64,000 nucleotides of DNA from Ruminococcus sp. AM22-13 (GCF_003471165.1 NZ_QRIL01000006.1:108273-172272), one strand, 5' to 3'; positions 17,081 through 27,335 are shown, counted from the first letter of the stretch. A program made the numbers and translations. Notes: generated by a model from the letters alone, not told the origin.

Positions 17081-17617
17081 TTATACTAACTCGATCAGTA
17101 CTTCCATTGCAGCATCGCCTTTACGCGGTCCGATCTTAACGATTCTTGTGTAACCACCGTTACGGTCAGCGTATTTTGGAGCGATCTCATCGAACATCTT
17201 GGCAACCATATCTACGTCTTTTGTGTTTTTCTTTCTTCCAGCGCCTTTTGCAGGTACTTCTTTAACTGGATAGAAAACTTTCATCATCTGACGACGAGCG
17301 TGAAGTCTGGAAGGAGCATCTTTCTTGATCTCTTTCTGTACTTCATCGTATACAGTTTTCTTCTTTCCGTCAACAACTTCTTTTACTCTCTTGCCTTCAG
17401 CGTCTTTACGAGCTACTTTAGCAGTTACAGTAACAGTTTCGAAGTTGTCTTTTTCACGAACAGCCATAGCTACAAGGCTCTCAGCGATTTTACGGATTTC
17501 TTTTGCTTTAGCTTCTGTAGTAACGATTTTTCCATTGTATAACAGATTTGTTACCTGGTTTCTCAGTAATGCTTTTCTCTGATCAGAAGTTCTGCTTAAT
17601 TTTCTATATTTTGCCAT
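17081..17617 (-). CDS. rplQ: 50S ribosomal protein L17, long form
   Basis: Large-subunit protein near the exit tunnel. The N-terminus MAKYRKLSRTSDQRKALLRN and the C-terminus YTRIVKIGPRKGDAAMEVLIELV are conserved, but the protein has 178 residues against about 112-130 usual. The extra length is a Lys/Glu-rich insert at about 65-150 (KVARKDAEGKRVKEVVDGKK and KEVPAKGAGRKKNTKD). Last gene of the cluster; a leader-like hairpin precedes it. Confidence 0.97.
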   Translation of the reverse strand: MAKYRKLSRTSDQRKALLRNQVTNLLYNGKIVTTEAKAKEIRKIAESLVAMAVREKDNFETVTVTAKVARKDAEGKRVKEVVDGKKKTVYDEVQKEIKKDAPSRLHARRQMMKVFYPVKEVPAKGAGRKKNTKDVDMVAKMFDEIAPKYADRNGGYTRIVKIGPRKGDAAMEVLIELV

Positions 17618-17634
17618 TTAATTTTCCTCCATCT

Positions 17635-17692
17635 GTGGGACAGCCGGGCACGCTTGTTCGGTCTTACTGTCCGACTGCTTAGGCATTCCCAC
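17635..17692 (-). promoter_or_regulatory. Candidate L17 leader (switchable hairpin) in the rpoA-rplQ gap
   Basis: The 102-base gap holds GTGGGA (17635-17640) that can pair with TCCCAC (17687-17692), and GGACAG (17638-17643) that can pair with CTGTCC (17667-17672). The two stems share GGA and so exclude each other. It ends just before the rplQ ribosome site. L17 leaders are known in several clades, so autoregulation is plausible; not proven. Confidence 0.45.
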
Positions 17693-17719
17693 CGTATAAT
17701 ATCTCTTCGTTAAATGTTC

Positions 17720-18679
17720 TTACTCTTCTGTAGGCTGAAGCTGTAATCCCAGCTCTTTCAGTTTCGCAAGAACTTCTTCTAATGATTTACGTCCAAGGTT
17801 ACGAACCTTCATCATATCATCAGAAGTCTTGTTACATAATTCTTCAACCGTATTAATGCCGGCTCTCTTCAAGCAGTTATAGGAACGAACAGATAACTCA
17901 AGTTCATCAATGCTCATTTCCAGAACTTTTTCTTTCTCATTGTCTTCTTTCTCGATCATAACCTCAGCGGTCTTTGCATTCTCGGAAAGGTCAATGAAAA
18001 GGCTTAAGTGCTCGCTTAATACTTTTGCTGCAAGGCTTACAGCCTCGTCCGGATCAAGTGTACCGTTTGTGTACACATCCAGTGTCAGCTTATCGTAATC
18101 GGTTACCTGGCCAACACGAGTATTCTCTACGATCATGTTAACTCTTTCTACAGGAGTGTAGATTGCATCAACTGCAAGTACACCGATAGGCATATCATCA
18201 GATTTACCTTTGTCAGCACTGATATATCCACGGCCTTTTGTAATAGTAAGCTCCATAGCAAGTCTGCAGTCCTTACCACCATTTAAGGTAGCAATTACCT
18301 GATCAGGATTCATAATCTCAATATCCTGATCAGCCTGAATGTCAGCTGCAGTTACAACACCTTTACCTTCACACTCAATGTATGCAGTCTTAGGCTCATT
18401 GTCTGTACTGTGGTTCTTAATAGCAAGGCTCTTCAGATTCATGATAATATCACTTACGTCTTCTTTTACGCCCGGAATGGAGCTGAATTCGTGAAGCACA
18501 CCATCAATTTTAACCTGGCTTACAGCTGCACCCGGCAGGGAAGACAGCATAATTCTTCTTAAAGAATTTCCAAGTGTAGTTCCATATCCTCTTTCCAGAG
18601 GCTCAACTACGAATCTGCCAAATTTTTTATCTTCAGATAATTCGGTAATCTCGATTTTAGGTTTATTAAAATCAAACAC
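17720..18679 (-). CDS. rpoA: DNA-directed RNA polymerase alpha subunit
   Basis: 319 residues: N-terminal assembly domain ([20 protein letters not shown]), linker, and C-terminal DNA-binding domain ([34 protein letters not shown]). The frame is open to 18730, but AGAAGGAGGGAACC lies about 10 bases before a GTG at 18679 ([11 protein letters not shown]), which matches the known N-terminus of the family. I therefore take GTG as the start. Confidence 0.95.
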   Translation of the reverse strand: MFDFNKPKIEITELSEDKKFGRFVVEPLERGYGTTLGNSLRRIMLSSLPGAAVSQVKIDGVLHEFSSIPGVKEDVSDIIMNLKSLAIKNHSTDNEPKTAYIECEGKGVVTAADIQADQDIEIMNPDQVIATLNGGKDCRLAMELTITKGRGYISADKGKSDDMPIGVLAVDAIYTPVERVNMIVENTRVGQVTDYDKLTLDVYTNGTLDPDEAVSLAAKVLSEHLSLFIDLSENAKTAEVMIEKEDNEKEKVLEMSIDELELSVRSYNCLKRAGINTVEELCNKTSDDMMKVRNLGRKSLEEVLAKLKELGLQLQPTEE

Positions 18680-18821
18680 TATAAGGTTCCCTCCTTCTGG
18701 GTTAATAAAAGTTTGAGGGTATTCATTCAAATACTACAATTCAGCGGATGATAAAATCAGCCACTGAATCGCATAATGCAGAAATATTACTAGGTAATCT
18801 TCTACGATATAATCCTATGGA

Positions 18822-19415
18822 TTATTTGGAGTACAACTCGACGATAAGCATCTCGTTTACAGGAACGTCGATTGCTTCTCTGTTAGGAAGTTCTTTTACA
18901 GTTCCTTTTAAATTCTCCTGATCTACATCAATCCATTCCGGAACAAGACGTCCACCAGTTACTTCAAGGATACCTTTGTATCTTTCAGAACCTTTGGATT
19001 TCTCTCTGATTTCGATCTCGTCACCAGCTTTTACAAGGTAGGAAGGAATGTTTACACATTTTCCGTTTACAAGTACATGCTTGTGGTCAACGATCTGACG
19101 AGCTTCTTTTCTTGTTCTTGCAAATCCCATACGGAATACAACATTGTCAAGTCTGCTCTCAAGAAGGATCATAAGGTTTGCACCAGTCTGTCCCGGCATT
19201 CTGTCAGCTTTGTTGTAGTAGTTGTGGAAAGGTTTTTCCAGAACTCCGTAGATGAATTTTGCTTTCTGTTTTTCTCTTAACTGTAAACCATACTCAGACA
19301 TTTTACGATTAGCACGTTTTAACTGTCTTGTGGATTTTTTATCAATTCCTAAATAAATCGGATCCAGGCCAAGGGATCTGCATCTTTTCAGAACAGGCAC
19401 TCTATTTACTGCCAT
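18822..19415 (-). CDS. rpsD: 30S ribosomal protein S4
   Basis: 197 residues, primary 16S rRNA binder. Starts [19 protein letters not shown]; the S4 RNA-binding domain ([37 protein letters not shown]) is intact. The zinc-finger cysteines of some S4 forms are absent, so this is the C-minus type. The 140-base gap to rpoA has no obvious promoter. Confidence 0.97.
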   Translation of the reverse strand: MAVNRVPVLKRCRSLGLDPIYLGIDKKSTRQLKRANRKMSEYGLQLREKQKAKFIYGVLEKPFHNYYNKADRMPGQTGANLMILLESRLDNVVFRMGFARTRKEARQIVDHKHVLVNGKCVNIPSYLVKAGDEIEIREKSKGSERYKGILEVTGGRLVPEWIDVDQENLKGTVKELPNREAIDVPVNEMLIVELYSK

Positions 19416-19434
19416 TTCTCAAATACCTCCTAAA

Positions 19435-19830
19435 TTAGACTCTTCTGCGTTTTGGTGGACGGCAACCATTGTGTGGTACCGGAGTTACGTCACGGATGCT
19501 TGTTACTTCCAGTCCGCAAGCCTGAAGGGCACGGATTGCAGCTTCACGTCCTGATCCTGGTCCTTTTACCATAACGTCTACAGTTTTTAAACCATGAATA
19601 AGTGCAGCTTTTGTTGCAGTCTCAGCTGCCATCTGTGCTGCATAAGGAGTAGATTTTCTTGAACCTCTAAATCCAAGACCACCAGCACTTGCCCATGAAA
19701 GAGCGTTTCCTTCATTGTCAGTCAGAGTAACAATTGTATTGTTGAAAGAAGACTGAATATGTGCCTGTCCGTGTTCAACGTTTTTCTTGACACGACGTTT
19801 TGTAGTCGCTTTCTTAGTCACTTTAGCCAT
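19435..19830 (-). CDS. rpsK: 30S ribosomal protein S11
   Basis: 131 residues with the family core [29 protein letters not shown] and the C-terminal [13 protein letters not shown]. Usual length and position between S13 and S4. A 162-base gap with a repeat separates it from rpsM. Confidence 0.97.
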   Translation of the reverse strand: MAKVTKKATTKRRVKKNVEHGQAHIQSSFNNTIVTLTDNEGNALSWASAGGLGFRGSRKSTPYAAQMAAETATKAALIHGLKTVDVMVKGPGSGREAAIRALQACGLEVTSIRDVTPVPHNGCRPPKRRRV

Positions 19831-19880
19831 TTTAAAACTAACCTACACTTTCCTATTTATCAATCAAATATATGTTCCAA

Positions 19881-19940
19881 GAAACACCATGTTCACTAAA
19901 TTCATTTTCTCGCTTTACTCGTCATTCATTAAGTGACCAT
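19881..19940. repeat. CACTAAATT...CATTAAGTG repeat, copy 1 (rpsM-rpsK gap)
   Basis: GAAACACCATG-TTCACTAAATT, about 25 bases with TCTCGCT, then CATTAAGTGA. The ends can form an 8-9-bp hairpin with one mismatch. It matches copy 2 at 33715-33760 in both the flank (GA-ACACCAT) and core. Confidence 0.6.
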
Positions 19941-19992
19941 GCAAGCTTCCTCATAAGATCAGCTTACGCTTATCAGATGTTTAAAGCTTTAT

Positions 19993-20361
19993 TTATTTCT
20001 TCTTATTAGCTACTGTTCTCTTAGGACCTTTACGTGTTCTAGCGTTGGTCTTAGTCTTCTGACCACGAACCGGAAGTCCTTTACGATGACGGATACCTCT
20101 GTAGCATCCGATTTCCTGCAGTCTCTTAATGTTGAGGGCGATTTCTCTACGAAGGTCACCTTCTACTGTCATTGTTTCATCAATAACTGCGCTGAGTCTC
20201 TTTACTTCGTCATCAGTCAGATCTCTGACACGTGTGTCAGGATTAACTTCTGCCTTTGCAAGGATTTTGTCTGCGCTTGGTCTACCAATACCATAAATGT
20301 AGGTAAGACCGATTTCAATACGTTTTTCTCTTGGTAAGTCTACACCAGCTATACGAGCCAT
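19993..20361 (-). CDS. rpsM: 30S ribosomal protein S13
   Basis: 122 residues, [20 protein letters not shown] through [20 protein letters not shown] (here [11 protein letters not shown]) and a basic tail ending VANKKK. It contacts 5S-side bridges of the 50S head. The start follows a GGAGGAAACAG site. A 317-base structured gap precedes it. Confidence 0.97.
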   Translation of the reverse strand: MARIAGVDLPREKRIEIGLTYIYGIGRPSADKILAKAEVNPDTRVRDLTDDEVKRLSAVIDETMTVEGDLRREIALNIKRLQEIGCYRGIRHRKGLPVRGQKTKTNARTRKGPKRTVANKKK

Positions 20362-20679
20362 GTACTGTTTCCTCCATCTTCTACTTTGAAAGTCCCTGAT
20401 GCCTGTACATCACTTACATTCGTAAAATACACTCCTGTAAGGTGAAATGGGATGTATCTGTCACTTCACTTTCTTATTTCTTAGTTCCTAATTGGGGTGC
20501 CTCGGTAAAACACCCAGCTGCAATTGGCGAAAAGCAGCCTTTCCGAATTATTGCGGCCAACGGGCCAACGTTGCCTCTCGGTATTAGGCAATACATGCTA
20601 AAACTATCTTAACAGTCTGAACAACCCTTCCGGGTGTCTCACACTGCAGCCGCACGTTACACAAACTCTAAACTGTCAA
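20362..20679 (-). promoter_or_regulatory. 317-base structured gap between rpmJ and rpsM
   Basis: Unusually long for this cluster and free of ORFs. It holds several hairpins: GGGGTG...CACCC within AATTG...CAATT (20490-20525), TTGCCT...AGGCAA (20571-20591) and a G+C-rich CGGCCAACGGGCCAACG tract (20554-20570). I see no T-run terminator or clear promoter. It may be an r-protein (S4 or S13) responsive leader; that is inference. Confidence 0.4.
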
Positions 20680-20793
20680 TTAACCCTGACGCTGTTTGTG
20701 TTTTGGATTCTCACAGATTACTCTGATAGATCCTTTTCTTTTAATGATCTTGCATTTTTCGCAGATCGGCTTTACAGATGATCTTACTTTCAC
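20680..20793 (-). CDS. rpmJ: 50S ribosomal protein L36
   Basis: 37 residues with the zinc ligands Cys11, Cys14, Cys27 and His32 (CEKC ... CENPKH). The ATG at 20862 in the same frame lies too far upstream; GGAAGGAGG followed by GTG at 20793 gives [15 protein letters not shown], the canonical N-terminus. First gene of the second ribosomal transcript. Confidence 0.96.
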   Translation of the reverse strand: MKVRSSVKPICEKCKIIKRKGSIRVICENPKHKQRQG

Positions 20794-20875
20794 TGGAAAT
20801 CCTCCTTCCGTAAATTCATTAAAATCTGCAGTTTTTTGAGCGCACAAATACATACTACTCACGCGTTCGGCTTAT

Positions 20876-20904
20876 ATATTATCACACCAAAATATAAAAT
20901 GCAA
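20876..20904 (-). promoter_or_regulatory. Promoter of rpmJ-rpsM-rpsK-rpsD-rpoA-rplQ
   Basis: Minus-strand TTGCAT (20904-20899), a 17-base spacer and TAATAT (20881-20876). It lies about 85 bases before rpmJ and after the infA terminator, so it restarts transcription for the alpha operon. Confidence 0.75.
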
Positions 20905-20934
20905 GCACTTTTTTGCGTAAAATCGCATTTTTTC

Positions 20935-21115
20935 ATTTTCTCCCCCATTTTCACGCACATAACATCTCAATTTCATCCCCATCCTATCCCAAATTTACCA
21001 CTTCCCATCCCTTAGCCATCTACTACCTCTATCTTCATCCCCTATCTTCTTCATCCCCAGAAAAATTCTAACTACCTCCCCATCTCAAACTCTCCACTCA
21101 AAAAGCATTCCCTAT
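20935..21115. other. G-poor, pyrimidine-rich tract between rpmJ promoter and palindrome
   Basis: About 180 bases of C, T and A with almost no G on the plus strand (CCCCATCC, TTCATCCCC, CTACCTCC blocks, loosely repeated). On the transcribed minus strand it is purine-rich (GGGGATGAAGAAGATAGGGG). No ORF with a start and ribosome site was found. Strand asymmetry this strong is unlike the rest of the window. Confidence 0.55.
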
Positions 21116-21130
21116 TCTGCCAGTAACCAG

Positions 21131-21334
21131 CATAGAAAAATAATTCATTTCATGTGCATTTGCAGGTGTCTTAGATATTCTTAGCGCTCAGAAATCTGCG
21201 TTATGAGAAGAAAAGTCACTGTCTGAGCGCCAGCGAGTAATCCAGACTTTTCTTCTCATGCCTTTAGCAGATTTCTGAGTGCTTAGAATATCTTAGAGGC
21301 CGAAACCGCACATGAAATGAATTATTTTTCTATG
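21131..21334. repeat. 204-bp near-perfect palindrome between infA and rpmJ
   Basis: Outer arms of 27 bp are perfect complements (21131-21157 and 21308-21334; CATAGAAAAATAATTCATTT inwards). Inner arms continue the pairing: TCTTAGATATTCTTAGCGCTC with GAGTGCTTAGAATATCTTAGA, CAGAAATCTGC with GCAGATTTCTG, and ATGAGAAGAAAAGTC with GACTTTTCTTCTCAT. The loop has GAGCGCCAGCGAG. No ORF. It could be a MITE-like element or a very long RNA hairpin. Confidence 0.9.
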
Positions 21335-21351
21335 CGTCCCCTTATACAAAG

Positions 21352-21386
21352 ACAAAAAAAGAGAACCAGATCTCTCCAGTTCTCTT
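21352..21386 (-). terminator. Terminator after infA
   Basis: Minus-strand AAGAGAAC / GTTCTCTT hairpin with a 12-base loop, then TTTTTTTGTC. It ends the S10-spc transcript after infA. Confidence 0.85.
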
Positions 21387-21407
21387 AATAATACAATTAC
21401 AATCTTC

Positions 21408-21626
21408 CTATTTATCTCTCCAGATAATTCTGCCCTTAGACAGATCATACGGAGACAATTCAATCGTAACTTTATCTCCAGGAAGAATACGAATAAAATT
21501 CATACGTAACTTTCCACTGATATGTGCAAGCACCACATGTTTGTTCTCCAGTTCCACTTTAAACATCGCATTAGGCAGCTTCTCCAGAACAGTGCCTTCC
21601 ACTTCGATTACATCTGCTTTTGACAT
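21408..21626 (-). CDS. infA: Translation initiation factor IF-1
   Basis: 72 residues, a single S1-like OB fold ([52 protein letters not shown]). Binds the 30S A-site during initiation. AGGAGGTTTAAA precedes ATG. The KOW-type gene present between map and infA in Bacillus is absent. Confidence 0.97.
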   Translation of the reverse strand: MSKADVIEVEGTVLEKLPNAMFKVELENKHVVLAHISGKLRMNFIRILPGDKVTIELSPYDLSKGRIIWRDK

Positions 21627-21651
21627 TTTAAACCTCCTGTATGTCGTCCAA

Positions 21652-22407
21652 TTATTTCGTAAGAGTCAGAATCTCCGGATCTCCGTCTGTAATAAGAATC
21701 GTATTCTCATAATGAGCAGACAAAGAACCATCCATAGTTACAACAGTCCACTCATCATCCAGCCATGCCACATCTGCACGTCCCAGATTGATCATAGGCT
21801 CTACAGCAAGTGTCATACCCGGCATCAGACGAACTCCTCTTCTCTTCTGCGGAAAATTCGGGATCTGCGGATCCTCATGAAGGTGAGTGCCGATTCCATG
21901 TCCAACCAGGTCACGGACAATTCCGTAATGATATTTTGCAGCGTGTGCGCCGATTGCCTTGGAAATATCATTCAGATGATTTCCTGCACGAGCAACCTTA
22001 AGTCCTTCAAAGAAACACTCTCTGGTCACATCCATCAGCTTACGCGCCTCCAGTGAAACCTCACCGACCGCATAAGTTCTCGCTGCATCAGAATGATACC
22101 CCTTATAAATAAGACCGGCATCAATCTTTACAAGATCTCCCTCCTGAATAATCTTCTCCTCAGAAGGGATTCCATGAACTACTTCATCATTCAGACTGAT
22201 ACAAAATGACGCCGGAAAGCCTCCGTAGTTCAAGAAATTCGGGATACAGCCCATATCACGTATCATCTGTTCTCCGATACGGTCAATCTCCTTGGTGCTC
22301 ACTCCCGGTTTAATGTACGGGATCAGGCCATCATGCACTTTCTCAAGCAGATGTCCTGCCTCTCTCATAAGTTCAATTTCATGTTCTGTCTTGATAGAAA
22401 CCGACAT
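21652..22407 (-). CDS. map: Methionine aminopeptidase, type I
   Basis: Removes the initiator Met from new proteins. 251 residues. The frame is open to 22497, but the first 30 codons overlap adk in another frame; CTGGAGGTAAA before ATG at 22407 gives [18 protein letters not shown], the normal start. Metal ligands of the pita-bread fold lie in [19 protein letters not shown] (two Asp), [12 protein letters not shown] (His), VEPMI (Glu) and the final HYENTILIT (Glu). Confidence 0.96.
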   Translation of the reverse strand: MSVSIKTEHEIELMREAGHLLEKVHDGLIPYIKPGVSTKEIDRIGEQMIRDMGCIPNFLNYGGFPASFCISLNDEVVHGIPSEEKIIQEGDLVKIDAGLIYKGYHSDAARTYAVGEVSLEARKLMDVTRECFFEGLKVARAGNHLNDISKAIGAHAAKYHYGIVRDLVGHGIGTHLHEDPQIPNFPQKRRGVRLMPGMTLAVEPMINLGRADVAWLDDEWTVVTMDGSLSAHYENTILITDGDPEILTLTK

Positions 22408-22438
22408 TTTACCTCCAGATGGTGTTAAAAACACCCGA

Positions 22439-23107
<669 letters not shown>

Positions 23108-23152
23108 TTAGCAAATCAAGGCTGTGATGCAATGCACCACAACCTCTCATTT

Positions 23153-24469
23153 TTAATTGTTCAGGAAGCCTTTGTAATTACGTACGAGAAGCTGTGACTC
23201 AATCTGCTTCACAGTTTCGAGGATAACACCAACAACGATGATGATGGACGTTCCACCGAATGAAACATTTGCCCCGAATACACCATTAAAGATGAATGGG
23301 ATCACGCACACAATAATAAGACCTACTGCACCTATAAATATAATATAATTTAAGATATTAGTCAAATAATCTGACGTAGGTTTTCCAGGACGAATACCTG
23401 GAATAAATCCACCCTGCTTTTTGATATTGTCTGCAACTTCCAGCGGATTGAATGTAATGGAAGTGTAGAAATATGCAAAGAAAACGCAAAGTACGATGTA
23501 AAGAAGCAGCCCCCATGTATACTGAAGCTGTTTCGGATTACACCAGTTATTAGAAGAAAGACCACGAAGAATCTCACTTCCGATTCCCGTACCATTACCT
23601 TTTCCTGTTAACTGTGCAATTACAGTCGGGAAAGACATAATGGAGGATGCAAAGATTACCGGGATAACACCTGCTGTGTTAACTTTCAGCGGAATGTTAG
23701 TGGACTGGCCACCCATCAGTTTTCTTCCGACCATTTTCTTGGAATACTGAACCGGAATTCTTCTCTCTGCTCCGTTAAGGATAAGTACCAGAACTACTAC
23801 TACAAGGATAACAGCTGCAATAATGATTCCTGCAAGAGTACCTTTTGCAATTGTTTTTCCTTTGATAAAGTTCTCATACAGTAATGACAAGTCGCTTGGC
23901 ATTCTGGAGATGATATTAATAGTAAGTACGATGGAAATACCATTTCCAACGCCTTTTTCTGTAATACGTTCACCGAGCCACATCAGCATAGCTGAACCAG
24001 CTGTAAGGCAGGCAACAACTACAGCACCTTTGAAGAAGTTCAGATCCGGAATCATACCCTGACGTCCGAATCCGATTGCCATTGCAATTGATTCAAATAA
24101 AGCAAGACCTACAGTTACATAACGAGTAATTGCAGTCATCTTCTTTCTTCCCTCTTCACCATCTCTCTGCATCTCTTCCAGTGCCGGAATTGCAATTGTG
24201 AGAAGCTGAATGATAATGGAAGATGTGATGTAAGGTGTGATGTTCAATGCGAAAATTGACATTCTTTCAAATGAACCACCGGTAAATGCATCAAAGAAAT
24301 TGAATGCGTCTCCGGCGTTGCTGCTGAACCACTGTTTGAAGAAGTCACTGTCAACACCCGGTACCGGGATCTGGCAGCCGATACGGATGATAAAAATCAT
24401 CCATATCAGATACAACAGCTTGCGTCTCATTTCTTTCACTCTAAAAACATTTTTAAGAGTTTCAAACAT
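23153..24469 (-). CDS. secY: Preprotein translocase subunit SecY
   Basis: 438 residues with ten membrane segments forming the Sec channel. Typical parts are the N-terminal IWMIFIIRIGCQIPVPGVD, the plug region and the cytoplasmic loop PGIRPGKPTSDYL near 350. The first base of its start codon is shared with the rplO stop region, so the two are tightly coupled. Confidence 0.97.
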   Translation of the reverse strand: MFETLKNVFRVKEMRRKLLYLIWMIFIIRIGCQIPVPGVDSDFFKQWFSSNAGDAFNFFDAFTGGSFERMSIFALNITPYITSSIIIQLLTIAIPALEEMQRDGEEGRKKMTAITRYVTVGLALFESIAMAIGFGRQGMIPDLNFFKGAVVVACLTAGSAMLMWLGERITEKGVGNGISIVLTINIISRMPSDLSLLYENFIKGKTIAKGTLAGIIIAAVILVVVVLVLILNGAERRIPVQYSKKMVGRKLMGGQSTNIPLKVNTAGVIPVIFASSIMSFPTVIAQLTGKGNGTGIGSEILRGLSSNNWCNPKQLQYTWGLLLYIVLCVFFAYFYTSITFNPLEVADNIKKQGGFIPGIRPGKPTSDYLTNILNYIIFIGAVGLIIVCVIPFIFNGVFGANVSFGGTSIIIVVGVILETVKQIESQLLVRNYKGFLNN

Positions 24470-24909
24470 TAGATCACCTCTACTGTACCACCAGCAGCTT
24501 CAATTTTTGATTTTGCAGTCTCGCTGACAGCGTTTACTTTGACATTAAGTTTCTTTGTCAGCTCACCATTTCCAAGAATTTTAACGCCATCGGCGATCTT
24601 GGAGATTGCACCGCTTGCAAGTAAGCTTTCTGCTGTAACTTCTGCACCATCTTCGAAACGGTTCAGTACGTCAACGTTGATTGCAATAATCTCTTTTGTA
24701 TTTCTGTTTTTGAATCCTCTCTTAGGCAGACGTCTGTATAAAGGCATCTGACCACCTTCAAATCCCGGTTTCTTGTGACCGGAACGAGCTAACTGTCCTT
24801 TGTGTCCTTTACCGGCTGTTTTACCGTTTCCAGAACCATGTCCACGGCCTCTTCTGAAGTTATCGCTGTGCTTAGAACCTTCTGCTGGTCTTAAGTTTGA
24901 TAATTCCAT
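24469..24909 (-). CDS. rplO: 50S ribosomal protein L15
   Basis: 146 residues. The Gly/Arg/Lys-rich N-terminal extension ([20 protein letters not shown]) and C-terminal globular domain are typical. Directly upstream of secY. Confidence 0.97.
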   Translation of the reverse strand: MELSNLRPAEGSKHSDNFRRGRGHGSGNGKTAGKGHKGQLARSGHKKPGFEGGQMPLYRRLPKRGFKNRNTKEIIAINVDVLNRFEDGAEVTAESLLASGAISKIADGVKILGNGELTKKLNVKVNAVSETAKSKIEAAGGTVEVI

Positions 24910-25051
24910 GTTGGCACCTCCTTATTATTATTTCAAATCTATAAGTTCAGATCGTATCTTTTCTGAATATGTTTCTGTATGTTCCCGCTACTCTTGTGAA
25001 TAACAGGCTCATATCAGATCCATATCAGAGTTCTCTCTGGTTAAATCGCAA

Positions 25052-25234
25052 TTAAGCTTCTTCAACCTTTACCAGGTGCTGTACCTGCTGAATCATTCCT
25101 CTTGTTGCTGCGTTATCCGGCATTTCAACTGTTTTGTGCATTTTTGTAAGACCCATAGCTGCAACAGTTTTTTTGTGCTTCGGAACTGCACCAATAGGAG
25201 ATTTTACTAATGTAACTTTTAATGTGTTTGCCAT
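25052..25234 (-). CDS. rpmD: 50S ribosomal protein L30
   Basis: 60 residues, LKVTLVKSPIGAVPKHKKTV, usual bacterial length. A 142-base gap without clear features separates it from rplO. Confidence 0.95.
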   Translation of the reverse strand: MANTLKVTLVKSPIGAVPKHKKTVAAMGLTKMHKTVEMPDNAATRGMIQQVQHLVKVEEA

Positions 25235-25249
25235 TTTTGTATTTCCTCC

Positions 25250-25759
25250 TTAAGCCAGAATCTCATCAACAGATTTTCCGCGAAGTCTAGCAACTTCTTC
25301 CGGAGTTTTTAACTGTCTTAAGCCTTCGATTGTTGCAAGAACAACGTTCTGTTTGTTTCTGGATCCCATACATTTTGTACGGATGTTTTTGATACCAGCT
25401 AACTCAATTACCGCACGGGCAGGACCGCCGGCGATAACTCCAGTACCTTCCGGAGCTCTCTTCAGAAGCATTTCAGCGCTTCCGTATTTTCCAACGAAGT
25501 CATGTGTAATAGAGTTGTTCTCATCTCTTGCTACTGTTACTAATTTCTTCATAGCATCCTCTTTTCCTTTGCGGATAGCTTCAGGAATTTCAGCTGCTTT
25601 ACCTAAACCTGCACCAACGTGTCCGTTGCCGTCACCTACAACAACTAAAGCTGTGAAACGGAAGTTACGACCACCTTTAACAACCTTGGTAACACGCTTG
25701 ATTGATACTACTTTATCTTCTAATTCTAACTGACTAGCATCAATAAGATTACGTTTCAT
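25250..25759 (-). CDS. rpsE: 30S ribosomal protein S5
   Basis: 169 residues, double-stranded RNA-binding N-domain ([20 protein letters not shown]) and C-domain ([19 protein letters not shown]). Sits at the decoding accuracy centre. Ends 15 bases before rpmD. Confidence 0.97.
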   Translation of the reverse strand: MKRNLIDASQLELEDKVVSIKRVTKVVKGGRNFRFTALVVVGDGNGHVGAGLGKAAEIPEAIRKGKEDAMKKLVTVARDENNSITHDFVGKYGSAEMLLKRAPEGTGVIAGGPARAVIELAGIKNIRTKCMGSRNKQNVVLATIEGLRQLKTPEEVARLRGKSVDEILA

Positions 25760-25777
25760 GTGTTTCGCTCCTCCTTA

Positions 25778-26146
25778 TTAGAATTTCAGCCCAGCTTCTC
25801 TTGCTGCGTCTGCCAGTGCTTTAACTTTACCGTGGTAGATATAGCCTCCTCTGTCGAAAACAACGCTTTCGATACCAGCTTCAACAGCTTTCTTACCAAT
25901 AACGGTTCCTAAATGTGCAGCTGCTGCTACATCATCAGTGTTCTCTAACTCAGCTCTTACTTCTTTCTGAAGAGTAGAAGCAGATACTAAAGTTTTTCCT
26001 ACAGTGTCATCAATAATCTGAGCATACATATGCTTGTTGGAACGAAATACTGCTAAACGAGGTGTTGTTGCAGTTCCGTTTAAATGATGACGTAATCTTC
26101 TATGCTTATTCTCACGAATTTTCGCTCTAGATGCCTTATTTACCAT
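25778..26146 (-). CDS. rplR: 50S ribosomal protein L18
   Basis: 122 residues, 5S rRNA binder: [20 protein letters not shown] at the start and [20 protein letters not shown] at the end. Confidence 0.97.
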   Translation of the reverse strand: MVNKASRAKIRENKHRRLRHHLNGTATTPRLAVFRSNKHMYAQIIDDTVGKTLVSASTLQKEVRAELENTDDVAAAAHLGTVIGKKAVEAGIESVVFDRGGYIYHGKVKALADAAREAGLKF

Positions 26147-26163
26147 TTTCTCACCCTCCTAAA

Positions 26164-26703
26164 TTATTTCTTACCAGTCTTACCAACTTTACGTCTGATA
26201 ACTTCATCAACATATTTGATACCTTTACCTTTGTATGGCTCAGGTCTTCTCTTGTCTCTGATCTCAGCTGCAAACTGGCCGACTTTTTCTTTGCTGATAC
26301 CGGATACGATAATCTTGTTACCATCAACTTTGGTTTCGATTCCGTCTGGATCTTCCATTTCTACCGGATGAGAGTATCCAAGGCTAAGTGTGAGCTTCTT
26401 GCCCTGTTTTGCTGCTTTATAACCTACACCGTTAACTTCAAGCTCTTTTGTATAGCCTTCGCTTACACCAACAACCATGTTGTGGATTAAGCTTCTTGTT
26501 AAACCGTGAAGAGATTTCATTTTCTTTAAGTCGTTTGGTCTGGAAACTACTACATGACCATCTTCAACTTTGATTTCCATTTCTGTAGGAAGTGCTCTTT
26601 CGAGTGTTCCTTTTGGTCCTTTTACAGTTACTACGTTGCCTTCAGCGACAGTTACTTCTACGCCTGCAGGAATAGCAACCGGAAGTCTACCAATTCGTGA
26701 CAT
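26164..26703 (-). CDS. rplF: 50S ribosomal protein L6
   Basis: 179 residues: [17 protein letters not shown] and the C-terminal [20 protein letters not shown] motif. Two tandem alpha/beta domains near the factor-binding site. Confidence 0.97.
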   Translation of the reverse strand: MSRIGRLPVAIPAGVEVTVAEGNVVTVKGPKGTLERALPTEMEIKVEDGHVVVSRPNDLKKMKSLHGLTRSLIHNMVVGVSEGYTKELEVNGVGYKAAKQGKKLTLSLGYSHPVEMEDPDGIETKVDGNKIIVSGISKEKVGQFAAEIRDKRRPEPYKGKGIKYVDEVIRRKVGKTGKK

Positions 26704-26791
26704 ATGTTTGTCCTCCTTACTTAGATTATCGGAGAGGATGCTACATCCTCTCTGTTTTCAGTTTGTTCTCTATAAAAAATCTTGGTTCAAA

Positions 26792-27193
26792 TTACCAAAC
26801 GAATGCTAATACTTCGCCGCCAACCTGAAGTTTGCGAGCTTCTTTATCAGTAATAACACCTTTGTTTGTAGAAAGAATTGCGATTCCAAGTCCACCAAGA
26901 ACTTTTGGAAGCTGATCCTTACCTGCGTAGATACGAAGACCAGGTTTGGAGATTCTCTTTAAACCAGTGATGATTTTTTCGTTTTTATCTTCACCATATT
27001 TCAGTGTGATATGAAGAGTTTTAACAACTCCATCTTCAACTAAATCGTATTTTGCAATATATCCTTCATCAACAAGGATGTTAGCAATTGCAATTTTCAT
27101 CTTAGATGCCGGAACATCTACTGTGTCGTGTTTTGCAGTGTTTGCGTTACGAATTCTTGTAAGCATATCTGCGATTGGATCGCTCATTGTCAT
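26792..27193 (-). CDS. rpsH: 30S ribosomal protein S8
   Basis: 133 residues: [18 protein letters not shown] and the RNA-binding C-terminus [20 protein letters not shown]. In Escherichia coli S8 controls the spc operon; here a hairpin lies in the gap upstream. Confidence 0.97.
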   Translation of the reverse strand: MTMSDPIADMLTRIRNANTAKHDTVDVPASKMKIAIANILVDEGYIAKYDLVEDGVVKTLHITLKYGEDKNEKIITGLKRISKPGLRIYAGKDQLPKVLGGLGIAILSTNKGVITDKEARKLQVGGEVLAFVW

Positions 27194-27284
27194 GTTAGTT
27201 TCCTCCTATTATTTCAGACTTTACATGTGCATATATATTAATAATTTACATTGTTACCTAATTTTAAATCTCGTTTGGACACAT

Positions 27285-27310
27285 GATCGGACTGATAAAA
27301 TCAGCCGATC
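27285..27310 (-). promoter_or_regulatory. Hairpin in the rpsN-rpsH gap
   Basis: GATCGG (27285-27290) with CTGAT pairs with ATCAG and CCGATC (27305-27310), one bulged base. The 142-base gap is long for this cluster. It could be an RNA-processing or S8-binding site; no T-run, so not a terminator. Confidence 0.35.
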
Positions 27311-27335
27311 GTTTATTTATATTTAAATCCGGTTC

